A DNA stretch of 64,000 bases from NCBI RefSeq assembly GCF_000521215.1, contig NZ_KI928927.1:94440-158439 (forward strand), written 5' to 3'. Source of the DNA: Labrenzia sp. DG1229 (lineage in GTDB: Bacteria; Pseudomonadota; Alphaproteobacteria; Rhizobiales; Stappiaceae). A program made the position numbers and the translations under genes. The notes under the pieces are model-generated. The model did no database searches. It was not told the origin of the DNA and saw only the letters and a program-made list of their open reading frames with translations. Below, in pieces: positions 7,649 to 17,795 of this stretch; position 1 is the first letter of the stretch, and each line of letters begins with the position of its first letter.

Positions 7649-10600
7649 TCAAATGACGAAGTAGATATCGTCGGACGCTTCATTCATCCATTCGGTCATT
7701 TGATCGAGGGGCATTGGTTCGGCAATCAGGAAGCCCTGGATGGAAAAATCGCCCATCATGCGCAGGCGATCATATTGCGCTTCTGTTTCCACGCCTTCGC
7801 AGACAATGTTTATGTTAAGCGATCGGGCAAGGTGGATAAGCTGATTGACCACTGCTTCCTTTCTGGGGTCATCAATCATTTGGTTCGTGAAGGACCGGTC
7901 GATTTTCAATCCGTTTATGGGCAGGTCGGCCACATGGGTGAGCGAGGCATAACCCGTGCCGAAATCATCAAGTTCGATGTGAACACCCAGCTCGTACAAT
8001 TCCCTAAGCGCAGCCAGATGGCCTGAACGATTGTCGCTCAGGAAGACCGATTCGAGCACTTCGGCGGTAACGCGGTCAGGCGGGACCTGATATTTCGCCA
8101 TTGCGGCCTTGAAATGGTCGACAAGAAGACCGGACGCCAAGTGTGCAGGTGACACGTTTATCGAGACCCGTCCAAAGTCGAGTCCCGTGTCGAGCCAGTA
8201 TTTCGCCGCCGCCATGGCCCGATCGATGACGACTTCGCCCAGTACCGGCGCAAGGCTCGTTTTTTCGACGACAGACAGGAAGCCACCGGGCGACAGAACA
8301 CCTCGGTCTGGATGGTCCCACCGGATCAGGGCCTCGATGCCGGTTATCGTTTGCGAGCGAAGATTGACCTGCGGCTGGAACACCATGAAAAACTGGTTGT
8401 TCTTGACCGCGTCTTGAAGTTCCCGCTCGATCCTGGCTTCCGTTTCGCTTTCGGTCTTCATGCTCGTCCGGAAGAACGTGAGCCGATCCTTGCCGTTTTC
8501 CTTCGACTGGTAAAGCGCCAGGTCAGCATTGAAAAGCAGGTCTTCGAAGTTCGATCCGTCCTCTGGGCACAGCGAAATGCCCATGCTGACGGTTGGCCAG
8601 AACCGATTGCCTTTGAACTCCATCGGCATGCGCATGAGTCTACGTGCGCGCTCGCAAAGTTCGTTCGGATCGGAGTCGCTCGCTTCGGCAATAATGACGA
8701 ACTCATCACCGCCCCACCGATAAGGCGTGCCCAGCCCGCGCGAGACTTCACGCAATCTGCGGCCGGTTTCTTCAAGGCAATAGTCGCCGGCAAGATGCCC
8801 GAGCGTATCGTTCACACGCTTGAAATTGTCCATGTCGACATGCACCAGGAATGCTGGCTTGGTATCGTGGCCGAAGCGCTGTTTCGCATCACGCTGACAT
8901 CCAGCCCGATTGGACAGTTTGGTGAGTTGATCGAAATAGGCCAATCGTTCGGCCCGAACTCTGGCCTCGCGGGTTTCTGTCTCCCGCAGGACCCTTTCTG
9001 TGACATCATTTGCAATGATGACGAAAAGGTCGTGGTCCTTGTCCTTGTGCAATTGTACGCGCAGATCGACCGGATACTCCGAACCATCGACACGCTTGTG
9101 CAGACATTCCGCTGCTACGCCCTCAATGTCACCGTTCTGAAGAGGCCTGGTCTGTCGCTCGATCGTATCCCGATCATAGATGGAATTTATGTCCCAGATC
9201 TGCAGCGATTTGAGTTCGTCGAGCTTGTAGCCGAGGTTGTTCAGGGCACATTTGTTGGCGTGTTCAAAGCGGAAGGACTTGGCGTCGAGAATGTAAATTT
9301 CATTGAGCGAAGATTCCAGAATATTGGCCAGCAGATTGTTTTTGCGGTCCGCCCGTGTGCGTTCGGTTATGTCATGCACGGTTCCAACGACTTTGGTCGC
9401 CGTTCCGTCCCGGCCGGAAAGCACATAGCCGCGGATGTGGAGGTAGCGTGGAGAACCGTTCTCCGGCACCAACGAGTGTTCGAAATCGAATTCGCCGCAG
9501 GTCTCGATCGCACGCCTGACCATCAGTTTGGCTGCCTGTGCCTCGTTTTCCGGTATTTGGGCGTATACTCTTTCGATGATCTTCTTCGAGGAAAGACCTG
9601 CTGGAAGGTTCATGATCCGGTAATATTCTTCCGTCGCGCTGACCTCGTTCGTGGCAACATCCCGTTCCCAGCTTCCAACTAATGCAATTCGTTGTGCCTC
9701 TATAAGTTTTGAAGCATTGCTTTCCAGCTTTTCAGTGTAATCCCTGACTTCTGCCTCGAGCCGCGCACGGGTTTTCTGAACAGACGATTGCAAGCGTGAA
9801 AGAAGGCGATGGATGACGGCCCAGGCAATGAACGAGAGGCCGACACCGGCAAGCAGAGAAATGACAATACCGTTCAAGAATGCCCAGACGTTGTCGGTAA
9901 TGTCCTTGACCAGCAGCAGCTTGAATGCGTGATCGTTCTGCGCGATCGAGATAGGAAGGTCGCGAACCATGAAGACCTTGCCGTCCTGAAGGTACAACGG
10001 ATGTATCCTGGCAAGGTTTCGGTCGTTGGAAGAAAAAACACCCAGATCAAACCCCGAGGGAGCAAGGTTTCCAAGGATCTTGTAACGTGTCGAACCGGCA
10101 GGATCTCCGTTGGCTGCGGACAATTCACACAATTTCACGATCTGCGCGTCCACAGTGGCACTTGCAAGTGCCAGGGATCGTTCGATGTCTATTGCCAGCT
10201 TCAGATATCCCAGCAATTGACCTTCGGAAATCCATGGGCGAAAGACACTGACCACGAACTGGTTGTTCGGGCCGAATTCGATGCCGTCGCTCCGGCCGGG
10301 GGCGGTTGAATTCAGGTCGGACTTGAAGACTGCGCCGGGGACGCGGTCGGGTGCCGTGCCATTGACGGGGTAGATCAGGTTCCGGTTGGCGGAATAAATC
10401 GCAAGTTCCACTATGTTGAGACTGTCGAATTTCACGGCAAACAGTGCGTCCGCAACCTGTTTGATCTTTCGATGATCATTCTTCCTGATCGCGTTTTGAA
10501 GATCTTCGTTCGCCCCAAGCGCACCGACGATTTCGTCAAGCGTTTCGGAGCCGACCTTCTTTTGCTGCATCAGCAGGCGTTCAGCGGTGTTAACGAGCGC

Positions 10601-10837
10601 TTCCTGGGGTTCACGCAAATTCCTGTATTCGGAAACGATGTTCTGAACAGTAAGAACACAAACGGTCAAGGCCAGAAAGGACAGGAAAACGATCCGCAAG
10701 GGCTTTTCGAAATGCAGGTCATCCGGACAAAGCTGATCGACGAGGCGGTCCAGAAAACTGTTGAACCGGTCCTGACGAGGCGCGTGTCCCCGCAGGTTCT
10801 CCTGTTCCCCAGCCACTTGTTTGCCCATACTCAGCAC
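7649..10837 (-). CDS. Membrane PAS-PAS-GGDEF-EAL c-di-GMP protein
   Basis: 1062-residue bifunctional cyclic-di-GMP signalling protein. A transmembrane helix at about 47-66, a periplasmic sensor region of about 250 residues, a second helix at about 320-343, a coiled segment, PAS folds at about 380-492 and 500-617, a GGDEF domain with intact RWGGDEF (GGDEF at 709-713), and an EAL domain with GIEALIRWD (835-837), SINVSP and ELDDFGTGYASL. Both catalytic signatures look complete, so the protein could make and degrade c-di-GMP. The GTG at 10837 has GGGGG five bases upstream; the ATG at 10828 is an alternative. Ligand of the sensor is unknown. Confidence 0.92.
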   Translation of the reverse strand: MLSMGKQVAGEQENLRGHAPRQDRFNSFLDRLVDQLCPDDLHFEKPLRIVFLSFLALTVCVLTVQNIVSEYRNLREPQEALVNTAERLLMQQKKVGSETLDEIVGALGANEDLQNAIRKNDHRKIKQVADALFAVKFDSLNIVELAIYSANRNLIYPVNGTAPDRVPGAVFKSDLNSTAPGRSDGIEFGPNNQFVVSVFRPWISEGQLLGYLKLAIDIERSLALASATVDAQIVKLCELSAANGDPAGSTRYKILGNLAPSGFDLGVFSSNDRNLARIHPLYLQDGKVFMVRDLPISIAQNDHAFKLLLVKDITDNVWAFLNGIVISLLAGVGLSFIAWAVIHRLLSRLQSSVQKTRARLEAEVRDYTEKLESNASKLIEAQRIALVGSWERDVATNEVSATEEYYRIMNLPAGLSSKKIIERVYAQIPENEAQAAKLMVRRAIETCGEFDFEHSLVPENGSPRYLHIRGYVLSGRDGTATKVVGTVHDITERTRADRKNNLLANILESSLNEIYILDAKSFRFEHANKCALNNLGYKLDELKSLQIWDINSIYDRDTIERQTRPLQNGDIEGVAAECLHKRVDGSEYPVDLRVQLHKDKDHDLFVIIANDVTERVLRETETREARVRAERLAYFDQLTKLSNRAGCQRDAKQRFGHDTKPAFLVHVDMDNFKRVNDTLGHLAGDYCLEETGRRLREVSRGLGTPYRWGGDEFVIIAEASDSDPNELCERARRLMRMPMEFKGNRFWPTVSMGISLCPEDGSNFEDLLFNADLALYQSKENGKDRLTFFRTSMKTESETEARIERELQDAVKNNQFFMVFQPQVNLRSQTITGIEALIRWDHPDRGVLSPGGFLSVVEKTSLAPVLGEVVIDRAMAAAKYWLDTGLDFGRVSINVSPAHLASGLLVDHFKAAMAKYQVPPDRVTAEVLESVFLSDNRSGHLAALRELYELGVHIELDDFGTGYASLTHVADLPINGLKIDRSFTNQMIDDPRKEAVVNQLIHLARSLNINIVCEGVETEAQYDRLRMMGDFSIQGFLIAEPMPLDQMTEWMNEASDDIYFVI

Positions 10838-11104
10838 AAATACCCCCGGCAGCCGCAGCTGCTAACTGATTGGTCAGGATGCCGGGGTCTCGTCGCCGCA
10901 AGTATGAAGCGCCGTTTTTTTCCAAGCGTTCTCTGCCCATTCTCTCAATAGACTATATTAGTTAAATTGGTTTGAATGGAATTCTTAAGCGCTATTAAGT
11001 GACAATTCACGCAACTTTAAAAAAGTCGGGTTTTTCAGCTTTTTTTCCAGGTAGTACTGATGAATTGAAGTTTATCGTCCAAATTTTATTCAAGCTTTAT
11101 TCAA

Positions 11105-12010
11105 TCAGGAGCTGAAAAAGCCGAGCAGGGTCTCGCCAGTGGCCTTTGGTGCTTCCTCGGGCAGAAAGTGGCCCGCGGCAAGGGAGCGTCCTTCGACATG
11201 TGGACACCAGGCCTGCCATACCGCCAGAGGGTCGTCGACGCTTGTTGCAATGCCTTTGTCGCCCCAAAGGGCCAGCATTTTCGCCCTTATGATGTTGCCG
11301 GTGTTCCGGTCGGCGATGTCGTGCTCATAGTCGATTGTCGCGCCTGCCCGGTAGTCTTCGCAGCATGCGGAGATCCGATCGGGTTCGCAGAACCAGGCAC
11401 GGGTATGTTCCAGGGCCCCTTCCGTAAAACAGTCGAGGTTTTTTTTCGCTGTCCAGCTCGCCAATGTGTGTTCCAGATATCGGACCGGTGCAGCGGCTAT
11501 CATTTTCTCCGGAAATGGAAATGGCTGGGCGAGAAACATCCAGTGATAGACCTTAAGACCGAAGACGCGGTCCATCCGATCCCAATAGTCCGACGTGGGA
11601 AGGATATCGAGCACGGCCAGCCTGGGGATCGTTTCCGGATGGTCCAAGGCCAGTCTGTATCCAACTCGGCCGCCCCGGTCGTGCCCCGCTGCGAAAAACG
11701 TCCGGTGCCCCAGTACACGCATCAATTCGCGCATCACGGAAGCCATTGACCGCTTTGAATACGCCTCGTGATTGCCGGACACCGGAGGAATGGAGGACAT
11801 TCCGTAGCCGGGAAGATCGGGCATCACGAGGGTGAAATGTGCCGACAGGATCGGCGCGATTTCATGCCAGATGACGTGCGATTGGGGGTAGCCGTGCAGT
11901 AGCAGGAGAGGAGGACCGGACCCACCGGTCCGGCAAAACAGGGATATCCCGTTCGCTTCGACAAATCTGGTTTCGAATCCGGGAAATAGATCCGGCAAAT
12001 CACTCTTCAA
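11105..12010 (-). CDS. Haloacetate (fluoroacetate) dehalogenase-like hydrolase
   Basis: 301-residue alpha/beta hydrolase. The nucleophile region GHDRGGRVGYR has Asp in place of Ser, followed by the two arginines that bind the substrate carboxylate in fluoroacetate dehalogenase. Other residues of that enzyme also appear: HW in KVYHWMFLA (halide pocket), Tyr in EDYRAG, the catalytic acid region LDILPT and the His of AAGHFLPEE. The predicted reaction is hydrolysis of haloacetates through an aspartyl ester; epoxide hydrolase activity is the main alternative. No signal peptide. It stands alone between purD and the c-di-GMP gene. Confidence 0.8.
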   Translation of the reverse strand: MKSDLPDLFPGFETRFVEANGISLFCRTGGSGPPLLLLHGYPQSHVIWHEIAPILSAHFTLVMPDLPGYGMSSIPPVSGNHEAYSKRSMASVMRELMRVLGHRTFFAAGHDRGGRVGYRLALDHPETIPRLAVLDILPTSDYWDRMDRVFGLKVYHWMFLAQPFPFPEKMIAAAPVRYLEHTLASWTAKKNLDCFTEGALEHTRAWFCEPDRISACCEDYRAGATIDYEHDIADRNTGNIIRAKMLALWGDKGIATSVDDPLAVWQAWCPHVEGRSLAAGHFLPEEAPKATGETLLGFFSS

Positions 12011-12121
12011 GACGCTCTCCCCGGGTCGCGAACGCCGAGACAGTAGCGGCTACCAGAACATGCTGCCAAGACGAACTTTCAGACTTGTTGTTCACTTCAA
12101 TTCGCAAAGGTCTCCGGATTT

Positions 12122-13414
12122 CTATTCGTCTCCTCTGCCTTCGGCTACTTCGCGCTCAACGGCGCGCCAGCCGATGTCGTTTCGGCAAAAGCCCTCCGGC
12201 CAGTCTATTTGCCCGACTGCCGCATAGGCGCGGGCTTTTGCGTCGCGAACCGTATCACCGAGCGCGGTCACATTCAGCACCCGGCCTCCGTTCGCCAGCA
12301 ATCGTTCATCCTCGCGTTTGGTGCCGGCATGAAACACTTCGAGCGTCTCGGATCCTATCTTTTCGAGGCCGCGAACTTCGGTGCCCTTTTCATATGCTGC
12401 CGGATATCCGTTTGCAGCCATGACGACAGCAAGCGCGCTCTCATGGGTCCAGTCGGCATTTGCGGATGACAATGTTCCTTCAACGCTGCCCTGCATGAGT
12501 TCCAGAAGGTCGCTCTTGAGGCGCACCATCAAGACCTGGCACTCCGGATCGCCGAAACGGGTGTTGTATTCAATCAGCTTCGGACCAGCCGCAGTGATCA
12601 TCAGGCCGGCATAGAGAACGCCTTTGAAAGGGGTTCCGCGGTCCGCAAGGGTTTTGATCGTCGGGTTGACGATTTGCTCCATGACCTGGGTGACCAGGTC
12701 GTCCGTCAAGACGGGGGCCGGTGAGTAAGCGCCCATTCCGCCGGTATTGGGTCCTTCATCGCCGTCATAGGCGCGTTTGTGATCCTGGGCGGTTGCCAGG
12801 GGGAGGGCGTGGGTACCGTCGGAAAGGACGAAGAAGCTGGCTTCTTCGCCTTCCAGAAATTCCTCTATGACCACTTCGGCACCGGCATCCCCGAACGAAC
12901 CTTCGAAGCAGGCCTTGACCGCGTCTTCCGCTTCACCAGGGGTCATCGCGACCACGACACCCTTTCCGGCCGCAAGACCATCTGCCTTGACGACGATGGG
13001 TGCTCCCCGGTCGCGGACATAGGAAAGTGCGGCATCGCAATCGGCAAAACGGCCATATCCGGCTGTCGGAATTGCCGCTTCGTCACACACACCCTTTGTG
13101 AACGCCTTGGATCCCTCCAGCTGTGCAGCGGCTCGGCTTGGTCCGAATGCCTTGATGCCGGCCGCTTCAAGGTCGTCGACAATCCCGGCAACAAGCGGTG
13201 CTTCAGGACCGACAACCACGAGATCGATCTGTTTTGCACGACAGAACCCGATCACGGCATCATGATCGGATACATTCAGGTCGATCAGGTCGGCGATTTC
13301 TGCGATCCCGGCATTTCCGGGAGCGGCGTAAAGCTTGGTCAGTTTCGGGGATTTCGCCAAGGCCCAGGCAAGGGCGTGCTCACGCCCGCCGGACCCGATA
13401 AGCAGCAGTTTCAT
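12122..13414 (-). CDS. purD: Phosphoribosylamine-glycine ligase
   Basis: GAR synthetase, second step of de novo purine synthesis: phosphoribosylamine + glycine + ATP to GAR. 430 residues from the ATG at 13414, which gives the classic N-terminus [19 protein letters not shown]. The ATP-grasp core shows [18 protein letters not shown], the [15 protein letters not shown] segment, [20 protein letters not shown] and [12 protein letters not shown], all highly conserved. The frame stays open another 27 codons upstream without family resemblance. Diverges from ubiA across a 312-base spacer. Confidence 0.97.
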   Translation of the reverse strand: MKLLLIGSGGREHALAWALAKSPKLTKLYAAPGNAGIAEIADLIDLNVSDHDAVIGFCRAKQIDLVVVGPEAPLVAGIVDDLEAAGIKAFGPSRAAAQLEGSKAFTKGVCDEAAIPTAGYGRFADCDAALSYVRDRGAPIVVKADGLAAGKGVVVAMTPGEAEDAVKACFEGSFGDAGAEVVIEEFLEGEEASFFVLSDGTHALPLATAQDHKRAYDGDEGPNTGGMGAYSPAPVLTDDLVTQVMEQIVNPTIKTLADRGTPFKGVLYAGLMITAAGPKLIEYNTRFGDPECQVLMVRLKSDLLELMQGSVEGTLSSANADWTHESALAVVMAANGYPAAYEKGTEVRGLEKIGSETLEVFHAGTKREDERLLANGGRVLNVTALGDTVRDAKARAYAAVGQIDWPEGFCRNDIGWRAVEREVAEGRGDE

Positions 13415-13726
13415 GTATCGCCGATCTTTCGAAAACGATCCGTCTCGCTGACGCGGATTCGGGTTCGCCAGCGTTGCAGTTGCGCGGTCTATCATGGCAG
13501 GTCGGTCCCTGCAAATCGGGCAAACAAGTGCAGGTGAGACCGTCCTGCAGACATTGAAGATAGAGATCTTGTTGGGAGCGGCGAACCGTCATATGGACGC
13601 GGAGACGGGGAAGGCAGATCATCATTCATCATCGGGACGGGAAGACTGTTCGATATCCCGAGGGCAATTGCAGGATGTATTTCGTCGCGAATTTGGTAGA
13701 AGTTCGGAACTCGAAGAGGGCAGTGA
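13415..13726. other. Intergenic spacer between purD and ubiA
   Basis: 312 bases between divergent genes. Short open frames cross it on both strands, but none has a ribosome-binding site, recognisable family or clear coding character. It must hold the promoters for both genes. The ubiA ribosome-binding site AGAGGG is at 13715-13720. No riboswitch, tRNA or clear terminator was recognised. Confidence 0.6.
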
Positions 13727-14674
13727 ATGTTTTTTTCCACCAAGGACACGGGACCGGTGGCTGACGCGGTGAAGCAGCACTGGGTCGACACACGTTTGCC
13801 CACTGGACTCCGTCCCTATGCCCGACTTGCAAGATGGGAGCGGCCTATCGGATGGTGGTTGCTCCTTTGGCCGTGCTGGTGGTCAGCTGCGCTTGCTGCA
13901 ATTGCAGCCGGCAACGGTTGGCCCAACCCCTGGCACCTCGTTTTGTTCTTCGTAGGAGCCGTGGCAATGCGCGGTGCCGGATGTACCTACAACGACATTT
14001 TGGATGTTGACATTGATGCCAGGGTCGAGCGGACGCGGTCCCGACCAATACCGGCAGGTCAAGTGTCCAAAAACCAGGCCAGAATATTCCTGATCGTGCA
14101 GGCTTTGATCGGGCTGCTGGTTTTGTTGCAGTTCAACACATTCTCGATAGTTCTCGGCCTTGCCTCACTGTTGCCGGTCGCGATCTATCCTTTCATGAAG
14201 CGCATCACGAACTGGCCACAACTGTTCCTCGGATTTGCATTTTCCTGGGGAGCCCTCATGGGGTGGGCAGCAGTGTTCGGGTCGTTGTCGCCAGCGCCCG
14301 TCCTATTGTATTTTGGGGGCATTTGCTGGACGATCGGTTATGACACGATATACGCGCATCAGGACAAGGACGATGACGCACTTGTCGGTGTCAGGTCGAC
14401 GGCGCGCCTTTTCGGGAATCGCACGAAACCGGCCCTGATCGCCCTTTATGGATGTGCGACGGTGCTCTTCTCGTTGGCAGCTGCATTTGCCGACGCCGGG
14501 CCATTGGCATTCGCAGGCATCCTGGCAGGCGTGGCTCATCTGGGGTGGCAAGTGATCGTTCTCGACATCGACGATGGCGACCAGTGCCTGAAGCTCTTTC
14601 GTTCCAACGGAACCTATGGCTGGATCCTGTTTGCCGGGTTTGTCGCCGATGCGCTGATCGGCGCAGGGCTCTGA
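13727..14674 (+). CDS. ubiA: 4-hydroxybenzoate polyprenyltransferase
   Basis: Integral membrane prenyltransferase that attaches the polyprenyl chain to 4-hydroxybenzoate in ubiquinone synthesis. 315 residues with about nine hydrophobic helices. The first Asp-rich motif is NDILDVDIDARVERTRSRP and the second YDTIYAHQDKDDD; both bind the Mg-diphosphate. WERPIGWWLLLWPCWW is the usual first helix. The ATG at 13727 has AGAGGG six bases upstream. The window holds a second UbiA-fold protein, ctaB (heme O synthase), distinguishable by its different motifs. Confidence 0.95.
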   Translation: MFFSTKDTGPVADAVKQHWVDTRLPTGLRPYARLARWERPIGWWLLLWPCWWSAALAAIAAGNGWPNPWHLVLFFVGAVAMRGAGCTYNDILDVDIDARVERTRSRPIPAGQVSKNQARIFLIVQALIGLLVLLQFNTFSIVLGLASLLPVAIYPFMKRITNWPQLFLGFAFSWGALMGWAAVFGSLSPAPVLLYFGGICWTIGYDTIYAHQDKDDDALVGVRSTARLFGNRTKPALIALYGCATVLFSLAAAFADAGPLAFAGILAGVAHLGWQVIVLDIDDGDQCLKLFRSNGTYGWILFAGFVADALIGAGL

Positions 14675-14715
14675 GACCTGGGGGTGCCTTCCGGCTACGG
14701 GAAATCGGAAAGGCT

Positions 14716-15306
14716 TCAGGTTCTTGCGATGATTTCCCGCTCATGTCCGAAAATTGCCGGGGTAGCGGACACTGTTCCAGGCATGCGTCTGTTCAAAAAA
14801 CGGGGACGGCGGCCTGTCAACAGGCGCAGCTTGCGGCGCGGAGCCGGATTTGCGGCGGGTGTCGCGCAGAATGCGTCTATCGGTTTAACTTCACCGCCAA
14901 GATCGCATACGAGCATTGGCAGTTTCAAAGTTTGGGCCCAGCGGCTCCAAAGCACAGCCAGTTCGTCGGAGTTTTCCGTCTCTGCGAGCGTGATTGAAAG
15001 TGCACTGTCGGGATGTTTCAGGATCAGCGCAGCCGTAATGTTACCGGGCGCGGCACCTGGCACGATCCGAACCATGACACCATCGAAACCGTTTGCAGGG
15101 ACAATGACCCTGACGGGAACACCTGCAATGAGCCGCTTGATGATGACCCTTGTACGGTCGATACAAATTTCAGCAGGAAGAGAAGGTGTTCCGGGGCGGC
15201 ATTCGAGCCTTTGTTCAAATCGGACCGGCAGGCAACCGGGATGCAGTATTGTTTCTGCACTGCTCCCGGTTGCTTTTGGCGCCTGTTGTTCTGTTTGACG
15301 TCTCAA
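14716..15306 (-). CDS. DUF6101 family protein
   Basis: 196 residues, recognised by the C-terminal RLLTGRRPRFLNRRMPG and HEREIIART segments of the Rhizobiales-restricted DUF6101 family; function unknown. The middle (VIIKRLIAGVPVRVIVPANG) resembles a PilZ-like or OB-like beta fold, but I do not claim homology. The start is TTG at 15306 with GGAGAG four bases upstream, the best site in the region. Cytoplasmic. It is convergent with ubiA (41-base gap) and divergent from pmbA. Confidence 0.75.
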   Translation of the reverse strand: MRRQTEQQAPKATGSSAETILHPGCLPVRFEQRLECRPGTPSLPAEICIDRTRVIIKRLIAGVPVRVIVPANGFDGVMVRIVPGAAPGNITAALILKHPDSALSITLAETENSDELAVLWSRWAQTLKLPMLVCDLGGEVKPIDAFCATPAANPAPRRKLRLLTGRRPRFLNRRMPGTVSATPAIFGHEREIIART

Positions 15307-15615
15307 ATGACTCTCCGTCGGACCTTTAGGTCTCTTGATGAAGCTGAATGTAATGGAGAAAAGTCGTGAACCACTTAAGAGATAGAGTTAAAAAACTCTG
15401 ATTTTAAAGAGGGTTACCGGAGTGTAAGCGTGGTGCAAACGATCTGTTCATGCCTGTGTTCAAAATGGGCCGAAACGGAAATTTCAAAGGCGGTTCAACA
15501 TGCTGGCCATGTCCACAACGTGTTGTCTGCGCGCAAATTGTTGCGGAGCACGGGCGCTGGGCGTAAACAACAGCCGAAGCGGGGCGAATAAAGCAGACCC
15601 ATCAAGGCGGAACGA
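15307..15615. other. Intergenic spacer between DUF6101 gene and pmbA
   Basis: 309 bases between divergent genes. It includes a small AT-rich hairpin (AGAGTT-AAAA-AACTCT near 15383) and must contain both promoters. I see no additional gene or regulator site that I can name. Confidence 0.5.
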
Positions 15616-16959
15616 ATGTCGGAAATGATTGATCAAAGCGAATTGCAGTCGCGTGCTGTGCGTCTTGTCGAAGCGGCCCGGAAGGCCGGAGCCGATTCCT
15701 GCGATGCCGTGGCGGTGACAGGTGTCTCCCTCGCCGTTGATGTCAGGGAGGGAAAGGTCGAAGAGACCGAACGTGCCGAAGGCGACGACGTCACCTTGCG
15801 CGTTTTTGTGGGCAAGCGGACAGCGGCGGTCTCCGCAAATCAGCTGGATGATCCCGGCACCTTGGCTGAGCGTGCCGTGGCGATGGCTCGTGTCGCGCCG
15901 GAAGATCCCTATGCCGGGCTTGCCGACGAACACCTCCTTGTAAGGAACATGCCAGGACTGGAACTTCTTGACAGCAGGGAAATGACTGCAGATGTGCTCG
16001 CCGATATCGCACTTGAAGCGGAAACAGCGGGACTGGCGGTTGCCGGGGTCAGCAAATCTGGTGGTGCCGGAGCATCCTGGCGCCTCGCCGGCGTCGTGCT
16101 GGCCACAAGTCATGGATTTGAAGGGTCTTACATGACATCCCGCTATGGCATGTCGATGACGGCGGTCGCCGGTGAAGGCACCGGCATGGAACGTGACTAT
16201 GACTTTGACAGCAGGACGTATTTCGAAGACCTCGATGCACCCGCTGCAATCGGCAGAAGGGCAGGCGAGCGTGCTGTTCGCCGGCTCAATCCGCAAAAGC
16301 TTTCCACGCGCACGACCAATGTCATTTACGAATCGCGCGCTGCTCGCAGCATTCTCGGTCACCTGACCGGCGCCATAAATGGTGCCTCCATTGCCCGGAA
16401 AACCAGTTTTCTCAAGGATCGGATGGGAGAAGCGATTTTCGCACCCGGAATTCAGGTTGTCGATGACCCGTTCAAGCGCAGGGGAGGGGCTACCCGGCCG
16501 TTCGATGGTGAGGGGACGGCTGCCTCCGTCTTGCACATGATCGAAGATGGCATTCTTCAGCACTGGTTTCTTGATGGTGCGTCCGCTCGTGAACTGGGTC
16601 TGGATCCAAATGGACGCGCGCACAGAAGCGGAAGCGGCACGTCACCCGGTGCCACCAACATAACCCTGATGCCGGGAGAGTTGTCGTTGGACACGCTTAT
16701 GGCTGAAGCCGGCAGCGGCTTGCTGGTCTCCGATCTCATTGGCCACGGAGTCAACGGTATCACCGGGGACTATTCGCGCGGGGCTGCCGGATTCTGGTTC
16801 GAAAACGGTGAAATTGTCGAACCCGTCAGTGAAATTACGATTGCTGGCAATTTGAACGACATGTTCAAGCGACTGGTTCCCGGGAGCGACCTCGACAACC
16901 GCTACTCGGCAGCGACACCCTCTGTGATGATTGAAGGAATGGCGCTTGCCGGAAGCTGA
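15616..16959 (+). CDS. pmbA: TldE/PmbA family protein
   Basis: 447 residues. PmbA (TldE) is the non-metal partner of TldD; together they form a heterodimeric protease known to process microcin B17, CcdA and other unfolded or modified peptides. Typical segments are VREGKVEETERAEG near the start, PFDGEGTAASV, HRSGSGTSPGATNI and SDLIGHGVNGITGDYSRGA near the end. The HExxxH motif of TldD is absent, as expected for this subunit. tldD itself lies 5 kb downstream at 22129. The stop overlaps the start of the next gene. Confidence 0.93.
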   Translation: MSEMIDQSELQSRAVRLVEAARKAGADSCDAVAVTGVSLAVDVREGKVEETERAEGDDVTLRVFVGKRTAAVSANQLDDPGTLAERAVAMARVAPEDPYAGLADEHLLVRNMPGLELLDSREMTADVLADIALEAETAGLAVAGVSKSGGAGASWRLAGVVLATSHGFEGSYMTSRYGMSMTAVAGEGTGMERDYDFDSRTYFEDLDAPAAIGRRAGERAVRRLNPQKLSTRTTNVIYESRAARSILGHLTGAINGASIARKTSFLKDRMGEAIFAPGIQVVDDPFKRRGGATRPFDGEGTAASVLHMIEDGILQHWFLDGASARELGLDPNGRAHRSGSGTSPGATNITLMPGELSLDTLMAEAGSGLLVSDLIGHGVNGITGDYSRGAAGFWFENGEIVEPVSEITIAGNLNDMFKRLVPGSDLDNRYSAATPSVMIEGMALAGS

Positions 16960-17758
16960 TCAGGATGCCGACGGGTGTGACCTCGTTGCGGATCTTCAAT
17001 TGCTGGAAACGGCGGCTCGTCAGGCAGGTGAACTGGCGTTGGGTTATTTTGGGCAAGGTTTGGAAACCTGGTTCAAGGGTAACAAGTCACCTGTCTCCGA
17101 GGCGGACATCGCGGTGGACCGGTTTCTGGCGGACCGCCTTCTGACCGCTCGTCCGGACTACGGCTGGCTTTCGGAGGAAACCGCCGACGACCGCGCCCGT
17201 CTGGAATGTAGACGCGTCTTCATTGTTGACCCAATAGACGGTACCCGCGCGTTCCTGGCTGGCGGCGATGAGTGGACGATATCGATCGCTGTGGTTGAAG
17301 ATGGTCGGCCAGTGACCGGGGCAGTTTTCTGTCCGCGGCGGAACGAAATGTTCACGGCACGTGCGGGTGGCGGAGCGTTCCTGAACGAAGCAGGGATCAG
17401 CGTCTCCGGCCGCACGAGTGTTTCTGGTGCGACGTTGACCGGTCCGCATTCGATCATTTCGAATACGGATGTGCTTGCTGCCGGTTTCCGGAAAACCGAG
17501 ATACTCAGGTCATTGGCCTACAGGCTCGTCATGGTTGCTGCAGGGCGTATAGATGTCGGAACAGCGCGTGGTGGTCCGAGCGACTGGGATCTTGCAGCGG
17601 CCGACCTTCTGGTGAAGGAGGCTGGCGGCCGGATAACTGACGTTTCCGGCCAGGATCTGACCTATAATCGCAGCCGGACCGGTCACCCGGCATTGATCGC
17701 GGCTTCGACCGGGCTTATAGGACCTGTGCGTGCTGTGCTTGAGAACATTATCCGGTAG
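16946..17758 (+). CDS. Inositol monophosphatase family (CysQ-like) phosphatase
   Basis: About 270 residues of the lithium-sensitive Mg-dependent phosphatase fold. Metal-site motifs are complete: LSEETADD (Glu), VDPIDGTRAF (Asp/Asp) and SDWDLAAADLL near the C-terminus. The family includes inositol monophosphatase, fructose bisphosphatase and 3'(2'),5'-bisphosphate nucleotidase CysQ; the position before DUF4170 and Kdo genes is usual for the rhizobial CysQ-annotated member. I choose TTG at 16946, preceded by AAGGA seven bases away, giving a 14-base overlap with pmbA; TTG at 16931 is possible. Confidence 0.85.
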   Translation: MPEADQDADGCDLVADLQLLETAARQAGELALGYFGQGLETWFKGNKSPVSEADIAVDRFLADRLLTARPDYGWLSEETADDRARLECRRVFIVDPIDGTRAFLAGGDEWTISIAVVEDGRPVTGAVFCPRRNEMFTARAGGGAFLNEAGISVSGRTSVSGATLTGPHSIISNTDVLAAGFRKTEILRSLAYRLVMVAAGRIDVGTARGGPSDWDLAAADLLVKEAGGRITDVSGQDLTYNRSRTGHPALIAASTGLIGPVRAVLENIIR

Positions 17759-17795
17759 ATGACCAGCGCCTGTATTAAACTTAGCGAGGATGCTC

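Noticed and set aside
7515-7652. TTG start of the patatin gene overlapping the GGDEF/EAL stop as TTGA
   Set aside because: The added 46 residues show no family pattern; the ATG at 7514 gives a normal patatin start. Kept only as an alternative.
13492-13803. Minus-strand frame of about 100 codons overlapping the ubiA start
   Set aside because: It lies opposite the conserved N-terminus of ubiA, has no family resemblance and no start signal.
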